Shown here: one piece after another, positions 43,348-51,789 of the stretch
Numbering within the stretch: the first letter of the stretch is position 1
How the letters are laid out: the number at the start of each line of letters is the position of its first letter
The notes under the pieces: model-generated
What the model was told of the DNA's origin: nothing
Database searches by the model: none
The model's input: only the letters and a program-made list of their open reading frames with translations
Source: Syntrophomonadaceae bacterium
GTDB taxonomy: Bacteria > Bacillota > Syntrophomonadia > Syntrophomonadales > Syntrophomonadaceae
Assembly (NCBI GenBank): GCA_028706315.1
Contig: JAQWBP010000009.1
Location: 11,694-75,693, forward strand
Reading direction: 5' to 3'
Length of the DNA: 64,000 nt
Program-made: the position numbers and the translations under genes

Positions 43348-44634
43348 GTGGAGAAGTTTGATGTGATAGTTGTGGGGGCTGGACTGGCTGGACTTGCTGC
43401 TGCCTATACTCTGGCCTGTGAGGGATTAGAGGTTCTGGTGTTGGAAAGAGGGGACTATGCGGGAGCGAAAAATGTTACTGGGGGGCGCCTTTATGTTAAT
43501 CCGGTGCGGGAGTTTTTCCCCGATTTGTGGGCAAAAGCTCCCTTGGAACGCTTTATAGCTAACGAAGGTTTTACCATGATGGCAGCTGAGCGCTCTTTAA
43601 GTATAAATTATTACGGCAATGAGTTAGCGGATGAACCTTACCAGAGCTACAGCGTACTGCGGGCAAAGTTTGACCGCTGGCTGGCCAAGCAGGCCCAAAG
43701 AAAAGGTGCCGCTGTGGTAACCAGGAGTAGAGTTGATGATGTAATAATGGAGGCAGGTCAGGTTAAAGGGGTATGGGCTGCCGGGGAGGAACTGCGCTCT
43801 GATGTTGTCATTGCCTGTGATGGGGTACTTTCGCTTACGGCAGAAAAAGCCGGGTTGCGCAGTCCCGGGATACCGGAAAATTATGCGGTGGGGTTGAAGG
43901 AAGTTATTGAGCTTGCCCCGGAGTTAATTGAGGCAAGGTTTGGACTGGAGGGAAATGAAGGGGCTGCCCATATGTTTATGGGTGAAGTTACTAAAGGCAT
44001 GTTCGGTGGTGGCTTTTTATATACTAACCAGGCAAGTCTTAGTTTAGGCATCGTAGTTAGTATAAAAGATATGATGGAAAATGAGGCATCTTTAGGGGCT
44101 CCAGTGCTGCTGGATAATTTTAAGCAGCGGCCGGAGATAGCCCGCCTGCTCAAAGGGGGAGAAACAGTAGAATACTCTGCCCATGTGATACCGGAGGGGG
44201 GCTATAAGGCTCTAGGTAAATTATATGGAGATGGTATCCTGGTAGCAGGTGATGCGGCGGGGCTTTCGATGAATATAGGGGTAACTGTTCGAGGTATGGA
44301 GTACGCCCTGGCTTCTGGTTATTATGCGGCCAGGACAGTCATGCAGGCTAAAGAATTAGGGGATTTTAGTGTGGCCACCCTTAAACATTATGAGCTGCTG
44401 CTTAAAGATAGTTTTGTATTAAAAGATTTCGCCAGCTTTAAAGAAACTCCCCGGGTACTTGATAATCCACGCTTTTTTACTACTTACCCGGAAATGCTTG
44501 GAGATATGATGAAAGATATTTATGCGGTTCCTGGCGGCGCTAAAAACAGACTTTATCCCACTATTAAAAAATACATGACTCTGCGTGAAATGTGGCAAAT
44601 GGCCGGGGATGTCAGGCAGGTGATGAAGATATGA
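43348..44634 (+). CDS. fixC: FixC: electron-transfer flavoprotein-quinone oxidoreductase
   Basis: 428 residues from a GTG. The FAD motif VVGAGLAGLAAAYTLACEG begins it, then ERGDYAGAKNVTGGRLYVNP, and GILVAGDAAGLSMNIGVTVR toward the C terminus. This is the ETF-QO/FixC family. It lies between acyl-CoA dehydrogenase and FixX, with which it overlaps by 4 bases (ATGA). The partner FixX supplies the iron-sulfur part absent here. Confidence 0.93.
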   Translation: MEKFDVIVVGAGLAGLAAAYTLACEGLEVLVLERGDYAGAKNVTGGRLYVNPVREFFPDLWAKAPLERFIANEGFTMMAAERSLSINYYGNELADEPYQSYSVLRAKFDRWLAKQAQRKGAAVVTRSRVDDVIMEAGQVKGVWAAGEELRSDVVIACDGVLSLTAEKAGLRSPGIPENYAVGLKEVIELAPELIEARFGLEGNEGAAHMFMGEVTKGMFGGGFLYTNQASLSLGIVVSIKDMMENEASLGAPVLLDNFKQRPEIARLLKGGETVEYSAHVIPEGGYKALGKLYGDGILVAGDAAGLSMNIGVTVRGMEYALASGYYAARTVMQAKELGDFSVATLKHYELLLKDSFVLKDFASFKETPRVLDNPRFFTTYPEMLGDMMKDIYAVPGGAKNRLYPTIKKYMTLREMWQMAGDVRQVMKI

Positions 44635-44915
44635 ACGAGGTTATGGGCCTTAAAGCTAAACTGGGGTTAGATGTTTTTAAACCAGATAAAGAACCTCATA
44701 TCATGATTAAACCGGGAATGGAAAAGGATCCAAGGCTAAAAAAAGCTATGCTAGTTTGTCCAGCGGGACTCTATAGTGAAAATGAAAAAGGGGAAGTAGA
44801 GCTTACTATCGATGGGTGCCTGGAATGTGGAACTTGTCGTATGGTCTGCGGTGCGGAGGTACTTGATTGGGAGTATCCCAGCGGAGGGGCAGGAGTACAG
44901 TTTCGTTTTGGCTAG
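44631..44915 (+). CDS. fixX: FixX: ferredoxin-like partner of FixC
   Basis: 94 residues from the ATG that overlaps the fixC stop. Cysteines lie in MLVCPAGLYS and DGCLECGTCRMVCGAEVLDW, enough for one [4Fe-4S] cluster of the FixX/ETF-QO type. It serves as the iron-sulfur part of the FixC complex. Confidence 0.92.
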   Translation: MNEVMGLKAKLGLDVFKPDKEPHIMIKPGMEKDPRLKKAMLVCPAGLYSENEKGEVELTIDGCLECGTCRMVCGAEVLDWEYPSGGAGVQFRFG

Positions 44916-44969
44916 TGACTCAAGGCAAATAGAGGGGAAGATTTAGATAAAAGCAGGGGGGATGAGAAA

Positions 44970-45722
44970 GTGAATATTGTGGTAGCTATGAAACAGATAC
45001 CAGATTTACACCAGATCAGGATGCGTGACCGGCAGCCGGTATTAGACGATGTGCCTTTAACACTGGGGAATATAGATAAAAATGCTCTGGAGGCTGCGGT
45101 ACATCTTAGAGATACCCATGGGGGAAAAGTAATTGCTCTTTCAGCTGGGAGCGAGGAACTGGAAGATACTATCAAGGAAGCCCTGGCAGCAGGAGCTGAT
45201 GAAGCGTTTATGATACTTGATGATAGCCTGGATAATGCAGATAGCAGTGTTATAGCTGCGGTATTGGCAGCAACTATAAGGAAAATAAATGATGTAGATA
45301 TCATTCTGTTTGGCGAAGGCAGTGGTGATAATTATTCTGGACAGGTGGGCTCCAGGGTAGCAGGCATATTAGGACTGCCCCAGGTCGGCTATGCCAGCTC
45401 TATGGAAGTACAGGGAAATAGCGCTATAGTAACGCGTTCACTGGAGGATGGTGAAGAGATACTGGAAGTAGAGCTTCCCGTGGTGATAGCAGTAATGGCC
45501 GATATTAATGAACCTAGAATACCATCAGTTTCCCAGATATTAAAAGCGGGTAGAAAACCGCAGGAAGTTCTGGAATTAGATGATTTAGCCATAGAAATCC
45601 TGGAAGAGCCGGTAGTTACAGAAAGTAATCTAGCACCAGAAACTCCACGCAAGCAGGTAGTAGTTAAAAGTGTAGATGAACTAATTGCAGTTTTACGTAC
45701 TGAAGGCGTAATCGGGAGGTGA
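44970..45722 (+). CDS. etfB: electron transfer flavoprotein beta subunit (FixA)
   Basis: 250 residues from a GTG, 7 bases after a G-rich site. NIVVAMKQIPDLHQIRM and DKNALEAAVHLRDTHGGKVI open the fold, and LFGEGSGDNYSGQVGSRVAG is the nucleotide-binding segment. FixA-type EtfB subunits bind a second FAD in bifurcating complexes or AMP in others; which one applies is unclear. It is translated just before etfA. Confidence 0.94.
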   Translation: MNIVVAMKQIPDLHQIRMRDRQPVLDDVPLTLGNIDKNALEAAVHLRDTHGGKVIALSAGSEELEDTIKEALAAGADEAFMILDDSLDNADSSVIAAVLAATIRKINDVDIILFGEGSGDNYSGQVGSRVAGILGLPQVGYASSMEVQGNSAIVTRSLEDGEEILEVELPVVIAVMADINEPRIPSVSQILKAGRKPQEVLELDDLAIEILEEPVVTESNLAPETPRKQVVVKSVDELIAVLRTEGVIGR

Positions 45723-45727
45723 TTACT

Positions 45728-46660
45728 ATGGCGGGAATTTTAATATATAGTGATAAAGAAAATTTAGCTCTGGAACTACTTACCGCAGCCCGGATAATAG
45801 GCCAAGAACTTAATCTGGAGGTTAAAGCGGTAACAATTAATAATGATGCTCTGGCCACGGCTCTGGCAGGTGCCGGTGCTGATGTATATGGGGTCAATAA
45901 TGATAACGTAATCCCTGCTGATGTCGGGGCGGTTGCCAGTACCCTGGAACAGGCTGCAGCTAAACTTGATACGAAGATAGTTTTACTAGCATCTGATCGG
46001 CGGGGGAAAGAATTGGCCGGGAGATTAGCCCAAAATATGGGGGCCGGCTGCTTAACTGATGTTACAGATATCCATATTAACGATGATAGGATTAAATGCC
46101 AGCGTAATGCTCTGGGCGGAGCTACAGTTGCTACTCAGTATATAACGACTGATAAACAGGTCATAGCCGTTAGGCCGCGAACGTTTGCTGCAGCTGCCGG
46201 TGGGGAAGGTAAGATTAGTCTTTTTAACATAGAAGCCCGTCCTACGAAAATAAAACTGCTGGAGGTTAAAACTAGGAGCAGTGAAGTGGTAGACATTGAA
46301 GAAACTGAGGTTTTAGTAGTAGTTGGACAGGGATTAAACAGTGAGGGCAATCTGGCCGAAGTAGAAAAACTGGCTAAAGCACTAGGTGGGGAAGTTGCCT
46401 GTTCTAAACCAGTAGCAACTGATAAAAAGTGGTTAGCAGAAGAGAGAATCATCGGCCTTTCCGGCAAGAAATGTAAACCTGAACTGGCCATCATCCTGGG
46501 CATTTCCGGGCAGGTGCAGTTTACCGTAGGTATACGGGATGCTAAAGTTATCGTATCCGTTAACACCGATGAAAACGCTCCTATAAACCGCATGGCTGAT
46601 TACATACTGCCAGCCGATCTACATGAGGTAATCGAGGAGATGAATAAGGCCCTGGGCTGA
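45728..46660 (+). CDS. etfA: electron transfer flavoprotein alpha subunit (FixB)
   Basis: 310 residues from the ATG at 45728, since GGAGGTG lies just ahead and overlaps the earlier GTG. The C-terminal FAD domain shows LGISGQVQFTVGIRDAKVIV and NTDENAPINRMADYILPADL, the family signature. The middle carries VLLASDRRGKELAGRLAQNM. It is the last gene of the acd-fixCX-etfBA operon. A strong palindrome follows. Confidence 0.94.
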   Translation: MAGILIYSDKENLALELLTAARIIGQELNLEVKAVTINNDALATALAGAGADVYGVNNDNVIPADVGAVASTLEQAAAKLDTKIVLLASDRRGKELAGRLAQNMGAGCLTDVTDIHINDDRIKCQRNALGGATVATQYITTDKQVIAVRPRTFAAAAGGEGKISLFNIEARPTKIKLLEVKTRSSEVVDIEETEVLVVVGQGLNSEGNLAEVEKLAKALGGEVACSKPVATDKKWLAEERIIGLSGKKCKPELAIILGISGQVQFTVGIRDAKVIVSVNTDENAPINRMADYILPADLHEVIEEMNKALG

Positions 46661-46683
46661 TAGTGTGAAACAACGGGGGGACG

Positions 46684-46751
46684 GGGATGCGCTGGGGACG
46701 GTTCCTGCTGCATATTTTAATATGCAGCAGGAACCGTCCCCAGCGCATCCC
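46684..46751. repeat. long palindrome of the GGGGACGGTTC family, copy 4
   Basis: Perfect 33-base arms (46684-46716 and 46719-46751) on a 2-base loop. The shared CTGGGGACGG core is here embedded in a new outer sequence (GGGATGCG) and a new inner sequence (TTCCTGCTGCATATT). It sits 24 bases after the etfA stop and can end that operon. Confidence 0.95.
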
Positions 46752-46851
46752 TGGTGCATTTCATGTTATAGTATTATAAAAGAGAGTTAAACTTTTAATG
46801 CGGTAATAGTTGTGATATATTAATCAAGAAATACAAGAAATAATTGAAAGG

Positions 46852-47292
46852 TTGTGTAATTTTGTGACCGTAACCCTGGGAATTTTTGTGGCCCTAATTT
46901 TTATTGTTTATTCATTCTACTTTGCCCGAATAATCAAAGGAAATCCCCGGGACTTTGAGATAGAACTTCTGGAAGCTATGGCTGAATGGATGGTAAAAAG
47001 GGGAGAGGCAAGTCAGCCGCAGATATGGATACTCTTATTCGTATCAGCGGTAATGGAAGCATTATATTTTATTCTGGTATTTGCTTTAATCAATAACCTG
47101 GTTCTGTTAATAATCACGGCCTTCTTTGCCGGTCTGGAAGTCATTCATATTTTAATGGTGAGTAATAGCTTTAAAAAGTTTTTTAAAGGCAAGATTTTGC
47201 TCAAGGAGATATTCAACTGGCGCATGGAACGTTTTAGTGCAATGTTTTTCTTTACCCATTCTTTTCTAGTGCTGGTAAACATCCTGGTATAG
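46852..47292 (+). CDS. four-helix membrane protein, unknown
   Basis: About 146 residues from a GTG (a second in-frame GTG at 46864 is also possible; neither is ideally placed behind GAAAGG). Four membrane helices are evident (about residues 6-28, 57-80, 82-106 and 127-146), with a charged loop (RIIKGNPRDFEIELLEAMAE). I do not recognise the family. It stands alone between two repeats. Confidence 0.55.
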   Translation: MCNFVTVTLGIFVALIFIVYSFYFARIIKGNPRDFEIELLEAMAEWMVKRGEASQPQIWILLFVSAVMEALYFILVFALINNLVLLIITAFFAGLEVIHILMVSNSFKKFFKGKILLKEIFNWRMERFSAMFFFTHSFLVLVNILV

Positions 47293-47300
47293 TAGGTTTT

Positions 47301-47395
47301 GGACGCTGATTTACGCTGATTATTATGATTGTCGCTGATTTCTTCTTTTAAAAAAGATCTGCGTGAATCATATACATCAGCGGTAATCAGTGTCC
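47301..47395. repeat. GGACGCTGAT inverted-repeat element
   Basis: Arms of 20 bases at 47301-47320 and 47376-47395 are complementary with two mismatches (GGACGCTGATTTACGCTGAT against the reverse of the other). The interior repeats CGCTGATT and has AGATCTGCGTGAATCA. It lies between the converging 46852 and 47403 genes. No protein frame of note. Confidence 0.8.
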
Positions 47396-47402
47396 ATTAA
47401 AA

Positions 47403-47858
47403 TTACAAGGTAAGTATCGGTTCGTAGGTGTCGTCTTTGAAACCGAGACTGGCAGTCCAGGATTCGTTGTTGTTGGCTTTAAACTCATAACTGCCATTAA
47501 GTTTTCCCACCGGTATGTCGTATATTCTTTTCATTCTACCTTTTTTCTCCAGACGCAGAATTATAAATCTTTCATCAGGTTCTATTGCTCGTTCGGATAT
47601 ACGCTCTTCCCATTTTTCCTGGCTCAGATTCCATGTTACAATCCGATAACCAGATCTGTTTTGGGCGATTTTTATACTGTCAAAGGGGAGATCAGTATCA
47701 GGCTCCAGGTATTTAAAAAGTTCCTGGGCAGTTTCAAAGTGGTATGATTTAGGATCTTTACGTTTAGGCCTTTCTTGCAAATCAAGGGTAGATAAGATCC
47801 AGTAGAGCAGCAGAACTAGTACAGCAGTTGTTAATGATATGAATAACAACGGAGTCAT
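47403..47858 (-). CDS. single-helix membrane protein, unknown
   Basis: 151 residues starting MTPLLFISLTTAVLVLLLYW, one membrane helix at residues 3-23. The soluble remainder has AQELFKYLEPDTDLPFDSI and SIKIAQNRSGYRIVTWNLS, mixed strand and helix. There is no recognised family. The first residues do not form a cleavable signal, so the protein is probably anchored with its bulk on one face of the membrane. Confidence 0.6.
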   Translation of the reverse strand: MTPLLFISLTTAVLVLLLYWILSTLDLQERPKRKDPKSYHFETAQELFKYLEPDTDLPFDSIKIAQNRSGYRIVTWNLSQEKWEERISERAIEPDERFIILRLEKKGRMKRIYDIPVGKLNGSYEFKANNNESWTASLGFKDDTYEPILTL

Positions 47859-47971
47859 TTATTCTACCCCCATTTCATAGTTCTTTACCTGCTATTATTC
47901 CCTGATAACAGATTAAAAATTTATTGAAAAAATTATCTATTCTAAAAGACCATCTGGCGTTAGTTGGGGTT

Positions 47972-48046
47972 TACCCTTCGGGCACCACTGATGTTCGCTC
48001 CTGCTCACTAATATGGACGTACCCTTCGGGCACCACTGATGTTCGC
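47972..48046. repeat. two identical 27-base direct repeats, 48 bases apart
   Basis: The 27-base unit (TACCCTTCGGGCACC onward to ATGTTCGC) occurs at 47972-47998 and 48020-48046. The core GGGCACCACTGATGTTCG is found in reverse in the 260-base element (about 35518-35535), linking the two places. It lies ahead of the CPBP protease gene. Confidence 0.88.
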
Positions 48047-48125
48047 ATGGCAGTACGACGAAATACAATGTTAGTACCAGCAGTTATACTATAAGGTTAT
48101 AATATAAAAGACAGGGGGTATTTAC

Positions 48126-48851
48126 TTGCTGAATGAAATTAAGCAACCGCGCTGGGGCTTTGTCGAAATAGTATTGACTTACGGGTGTATTCTGGCCATT
48201 AGCGTTGTTTATGCCTTATCCAAGGCAAGGATAGCCGAGCTGGTAAGAGTGCTGGGACTTCCAGATATTATCCTCACTTATTTTAGTATTGGCTTTATTA
48301 TTCAGTTTATATCTACTGTTTTACTAGTGCTGGCCTTTACTATGTTGATTAATAAAGCTGCCCCGGCTGATCTGGGCATTAAAAAGCCTCACCGCGGGAC
48401 CGATTATTTTCGTTATGGTGTGGTGGGCGGTATAATTCTTATGCTGGTGATGATAATTTTAAGTATCCCCATTAATTACCTGCATCCTGAGATTGAGCCC
48501 CAGGTATATGAAGACATACTTCGTGCTGTTCATGGATTTCCGCAGTTTATCCTTATATTTATTATGGGGGCAGTACTGGCTCCTTTATCTGAGGAATTAT
48601 TTTATCGGGGTATGATATATCCTGTTTTTCGCAAATATCTTGGACCAGGATGGGGGATGGTTGTGGCTGGTCTAGTTTTTGGCCTGGCCCATTGGGATAT
48701 CTGGCGGTTGATTCCATTATCAATTGGTGGGGCACTTTTATGTTTGATATATGAAAAGACGGGCAGTATCTTTATTTCAGCACTGGCTCATGGAGTCTGG
48801 AACGGTGTTATGTCTATTTTTATTTATAGTAGTATAATAAGAATTGTCTAA
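48126..48851 (+). CDS. CPBP family intramembrane metalloprotease
   Basis: 241 residues from a TTG, 7 bases after GGGGG. About seven membrane helices. The EELFYRGMIYPVF motif, FGLAHWDIWR and ALAHGVWNG give the glutamates and histidines of the CPBP (Abi/CAAX) active site. Such enzymes cut prenylated proteins or peptides in eukaryotes; in Firmicutes some protect against self-made bacteriocins. No bacteriocin gene was seen nearby. The gene appears monocistronic. Confidence 0.9.
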   Translation: MLNEIKQPRWGFVEIVLTYGCILAISVVYALSKARIAELVRVLGLPDIILTYFSIGFIIQFISTVLLVLAFTMLINKAAPADLGIKKPHRGTDYFRYGVVGGIILMLVMIILSIPINYLHPEIEPQVYEDILRAVHGFPQFILIFIMGAVLAPLSEELFYRGMIYPVFRKYLGPGWGMVVAGLVFGLAHWDIWRLIPLSIGGALLCLIYEKTGSIFISALAHGVWNGVMSIFIYSSIIRIV

Positions 48852-49042
48852 TTTAACTGTTACTAAAAGCTAATTAAAAAATAAAGAACGAAATAGTGGT
48901 AATCATAAAGAACAGCGGCAAGCATTCTTATTGTGTATTACAACTATTGACAAGCAAATGGTAAATGTCTAAAATATATTTTTGTTTACAGAGTTCGTAG
49001 TTATAGGGATTGTTGGAGTGGAGTGAAGGGAGATATTAGGTT

Positions 49043-49342
49043 ATGCCAATCTATGATTATAAATGTGAGAATTGCGGATGTTTTGATAAAATGCAAAAGA
49101 TTAGCGAAGAGCCTTTAAGTGAATGCCCTACTTGTGGGGGGCCGGTTAAGAGAATCATCAGCAAAAACATAGGTATAGTTTTTAAGGGTTCCGGTTTTTA
49201 TAGTACTGATAATAAAATAAAAGATCGGGCCCGCAGTCTGAACAAAGCCCGGCAAACGGATAATAAAGCTATATTAGATGGAGATGTTAAATCTTTTGTA
49301 AAAGAGTCAGAGAATACTACGAAGAAACACCTGGAAGCCTAA
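49043..49342 (+). CDS. FmdB family zinc-ribbon protein
   Basis: 99 residues. MPIYDYKCENCGCFDKMQ and LSECPTCGGPVKRIISKN form the zinc ribbon with two CxxC pairs; GSGFYSTDN is the usual following motif, and the rest is charged and probably disordered. FmdB-type proteins are short putative regulators of unproved target. A strong ribosome site (AAGGGAG) lies ahead and a terminator directly after. Confidence 0.9.
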   Translation: MPIYDYKCENCGCFDKMQKISEEPLSECPTCGGPVKRIISKNIGIVFKGSGFYSTDNKIKDRARSLNKARQTDNKAILDGDVKSFVKESENTTKKHLEA

Positions 49343-49345
49343 TAA

Positions 49346-49363
49346 CCCCCCAGGGGTTTTTTT
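49346..49363 (+). terminator. terminator of the fmdB-like gene
   Basis: AACCCC and GGGGTT form a short stem right after the stop codon, followed by a T run to 49363. Confidence 0.7.
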
Positions 49364-49493
49364 ATTAGAGTTTTTCAAAATAAAGGGTTTTATAGCGCAA
49401 ATGCAGTAGTGATTACAAAAGATGGTTTGAAATAAAGAATTTGAAATTCTTGTGTCAAAGGCAAACAACATTATTCAGATAGTAGGTGTATTT

Positions 49494-49766
49494 ATGAAGG
49501 CGGTTAATATACTGGAAAAAGAGGTTTGGGACGCTCTAGATGAGGTGCTAAACCATAAATCAGGTGCCTGTAAATGTAATAAATGCCGGGCTGATATTGC
49601 GGCCTATGCTTTAAATAAGCTTCAGCCTCGTTATGTAGTGAGTTCGAAAGGTGAAACACTGGCCAGAGCCGAATCATTAACTAATAATTTCCGGGTTACT
49701 CTTACTATTGCCCTGGCTGAGGCGGTAGAGATTGTCAGTTCTAACCCGCGGCATGATAAGGAGTAG
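49494..49766 (+). CDS. ComFB family protein
   Basis: 90 residues from the ATG at 49494 with AGGTG ahead; the frame extends to 49452 without a site. The late-competence ComFB signature is seen in MKAVNILEKEVWDALDEVL, the two-cysteine CKCNKCRADIAAYALNKLQP stretch, and PRYVVSSKGE. ComFB-like domains are known in competence operons and, elsewhere, as nucleotide-second-messenger binders. Here it precedes rnhA by 6 bases; no other competence gene is near. Confidence 0.88.
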   Translation: MKAVNILEKEVWDALDEVLNHKSGACKCNKCRADIAAYALNKLQPRYVVSSKGETLARAESLTNNFRVTLTIALAEAVEIVSSNPRHDKE

Positions 49767-49772
49767 TTTTAA

Positions 49773-50213
49773 GTGAAAGAAATAACCATATATACTGATG
49801 GAGCATGTTCAGGTAATCCTGGTCCAGGGGGCTGGGGTGCCGTTCTTTTTTATAATGATAAACAAAAAGAAATATCTGGAGGGGAAAACCCGACCACTAA
49901 CCAGAGAATGGAGTTAACTGCAGTAATTGAGGCATTAAAGGCGCTGAAAGTTACCGGGTGGAATGTTACTATTTACTCTGATAGTGCCTACATAGTAAAT
50001 GCATTTAAACAAGACTGGATAGCTAACTGGCAGAAAAACGGCTGGAAGAATAGTAAAAAAGATAGTGTTGCTAACCAGGATTTATGGCGGCAGCTCATTG
50101 CTCTGATGGAGAAAAATAGCGTTAGCATTGAAAAAGTTAAGGGGCATGCAGGTGACCGCTGGAATGAGCGCTGTGATGATCTGGCGAGAAATGCTGCCAA
50201 AGAGCAGGCATAA
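49773..50213 (+). CDS. rnhA: ribonuclease HI
   Basis: 146 residues from a GTG that follows AAGGAG. The catalytic acids are in IYTDGACSGNPGPGGWG, MELTAVIEAL and TIYSDSAYIV, and the last, with the histidine, in KVKGHAGDRWNERCDDLAR. It cuts RNA in RNA-DNA hybrids. It shares a transcript with comFB; a terminator follows. Confidence 0.96.
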   Translation: MKEITIYTDGACSGNPGPGGWGAVLFYNDKQKEISGGENPTTNQRMELTAVIEALKALKVTGWNVTIYSDSAYIVNAFKQDWIANWQKNGWKNSKKDSVANQDLWRQLIALMEKNSVSIEKVKGHAGDRWNERCDDLARNAAKEQA

Positions 50214-50288
50214 TCTATAGAGGGTGCTCCCTGACATGGGCAAAGATCAGTATTCTAAGAAAGTTTATCAGAATGTCACCTACAAACT

Positions 50289-50319
50289 CTGTTAAGGTTT
50301 AAATCTTAACAGTTTTTTT
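50289..50319 (+). terminator. terminator of the comFB-rnhA transcript
   Basis: CTGTTAAG (50289-50296) pairs with CTTAACAG (50305-50312), followed by seven T. Confidence 0.88.
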
Positions 50320-50456
50320 ATTTTGGCAGGATTTTGGGCTACAAAGCTGAATATATAATCTGTTATACTTTTTTAAGACTGGAGGTGGATAAGTCTTAAT
50401 ATTAGTTAAGCTATCTGCTTTTAAAGCAAAAGAAAAGGTAAGGGAGGAGACAATAC

Positions 50457-51641
50457 TTGAAATTTCAAGGTAAAGCTAAGTGGGTGCTTTTGCTGTGTTT
50501 TGTAATGATGTTTTCTCTGCTAGCCGGCTGTGGCGGCAGTAATGATAAAACCAGCAGCGGCGGGGATGATCAGGAAACAATTAAATTAGGATTTTTAGGT
50601 GCCTTAACTGGCTCAGTAGCCAATTACGGAATCCCTGGTAAAAAGGGAATGGAAATGGCTATAGACGAGCTAAATGACCAGGGTGGTATCCTGGGCAAAA
50701 AAGTAGAGGGAGTCTACGAGGACAATAAAGGGGACAATTCGGAAATTGCCAACATAGCCATGAAGTATATTACCCGCGATAAAGTTGTAGCTATGGTAGG
50801 CGACCCTTGTACAGGGTTAACTAAAACAGCGGCTAAAATTGCCCAGGATAACCAGATGGTAATTTTCTCATCTGGTGCAACTGGAGATGGTGTCGTAGAG
50901 ATCGGAGATTATGTATTTAGAAATACGCTGCTGGACATTTATGCTGTACCAGCGGTAGTTGATTGGATGATGAATGATAAGGGATGGAAAAACTTTGCTG
51001 TCATAACCTCGCTGGACAACGGGTACAGTACAGCTCTTACCCCCGTATTTAAACAAGTCATAGATGAGAAAGGCGGCAAAATAGTACTGGAAGATAGCGT
51101 TAATGATGGCGAAACTGATTTTACTGCGCAGGTTACTAAGCTCAAAAAGGCTAATGCAGATGTATTAGTTTTCACAGGTTATTATACTGAGGCTGCCCTG
51201 ATATTGAATGAAGCTCAGAAGAAGAATCTTGACATCACCCTGGTAGGCGGCGATGGCCTCTACGGGCAGGACCTGGCTAAATTGGGCAAAAGTGCGGTAG
51301 AAGAAAAGGTAATATTCTACTGTGGCTTTAGCAGTGATGAGCCGGGGGCAGAAACCGCCAAATTCCTGGAAAACTATCGCAACAGATATAAAGAAGATCC
51401 AGATATGTTCTCCGCTCAGTATTATGACGCAGTAATGATACTGGCAAAAGCTATGATAGAAGCTAATAGTACGGATCCCAAGGTTTATAAAGATGAACTA
51501 GCTCAGCTAAAAGACTATCCTGGCGTTTCCGGAAACACCACCTTCCGCGCAGACCGCGAGCCGATTAAGAGCCCGGTATGCCTGATTACCATTAGAGATG
51601 GTAAATTTGCCTTGGTGGATACGCTTCCTGTGCATGAATAA
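50457..51641 (+). CDS. livK: branched-chain amino acid ABC transporter, substrate-binding lipoprotein
   Basis: 394 residues from a TTG, 7 bases after GGGAGGAG. A lipobox (LLAGCGG) ends the signal at about residue 23, so the protein is lipid-anchored outside the membrane. The binding domain begins IKLGFLGALTGSVANYG and includes GDPCTGLTKTAAKIAQD. This is the Leu/Ile/Val-binding (periplasmic-binding type 6) family. The permeases follow after a hairpin that probably trims expression of the rest. Actual ligand (branched-chain or other amino acid, or amide) is unproved. Confidence 0.92.
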   Translation: MKFQGKAKWVLLLCFVMMFSLLAGCGGSNDKTSSGGDDQETIKLGFLGALTGSVANYGIPGKKGMEMAIDELNDQGGILGKKVEGVYEDNKGDNSEIANIAMKYITRDKVVAMVGDPCTGLTKTAAKIAQDNQMVIFSSGATGDGVVEIGDYVFRNTLLDIYAVPAVVDWMMNDKGWKNFAVITSLDNGYSTALTPVFKQVIDEKGGKIVLEDSVNDGETDFTAQVTKLKKANADVLVFTGYYTEAALILNEAQKKNLDITLVGGDGLYGQDLAKLGKSAVEEKVIFYCGFSSDEPGAETAKFLENYRNRYKEDPDMFSAQYYDAVMILAKAMIEANSTDPKVYKDELAQLKDYPGVSGNTTFRADREPIKSPVCLITIRDGKFALVDTLPVHE

Positions 51642-51670
51642 TAACGATAACCGGTAGTATTACTCATACG

Positions 51671-51703
51671 GTAATGGCCCGGCCTTCAGGTGTGGGCCAT
51701 TAC
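51671..51703 (+). promoter_or_regulatory. hairpin between binding-protein and permease genes
   Basis: GTAATGGCCC (51671-51680) pairs with GGGCCATTAC (51694-51703) around 13 bases, no T run. Such stems often protect the mRNA of the binding protein so that it is made in excess over the membrane parts. Confidence 0.6.
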
Positions 51704-51789
51704 CTTAGAGTATACAGAGTTTAACAGCAGAATTATTAGACATCTGTGTTAAACTGTGTATAGTCAAAATGAAACAGGGGAGGAAACTT

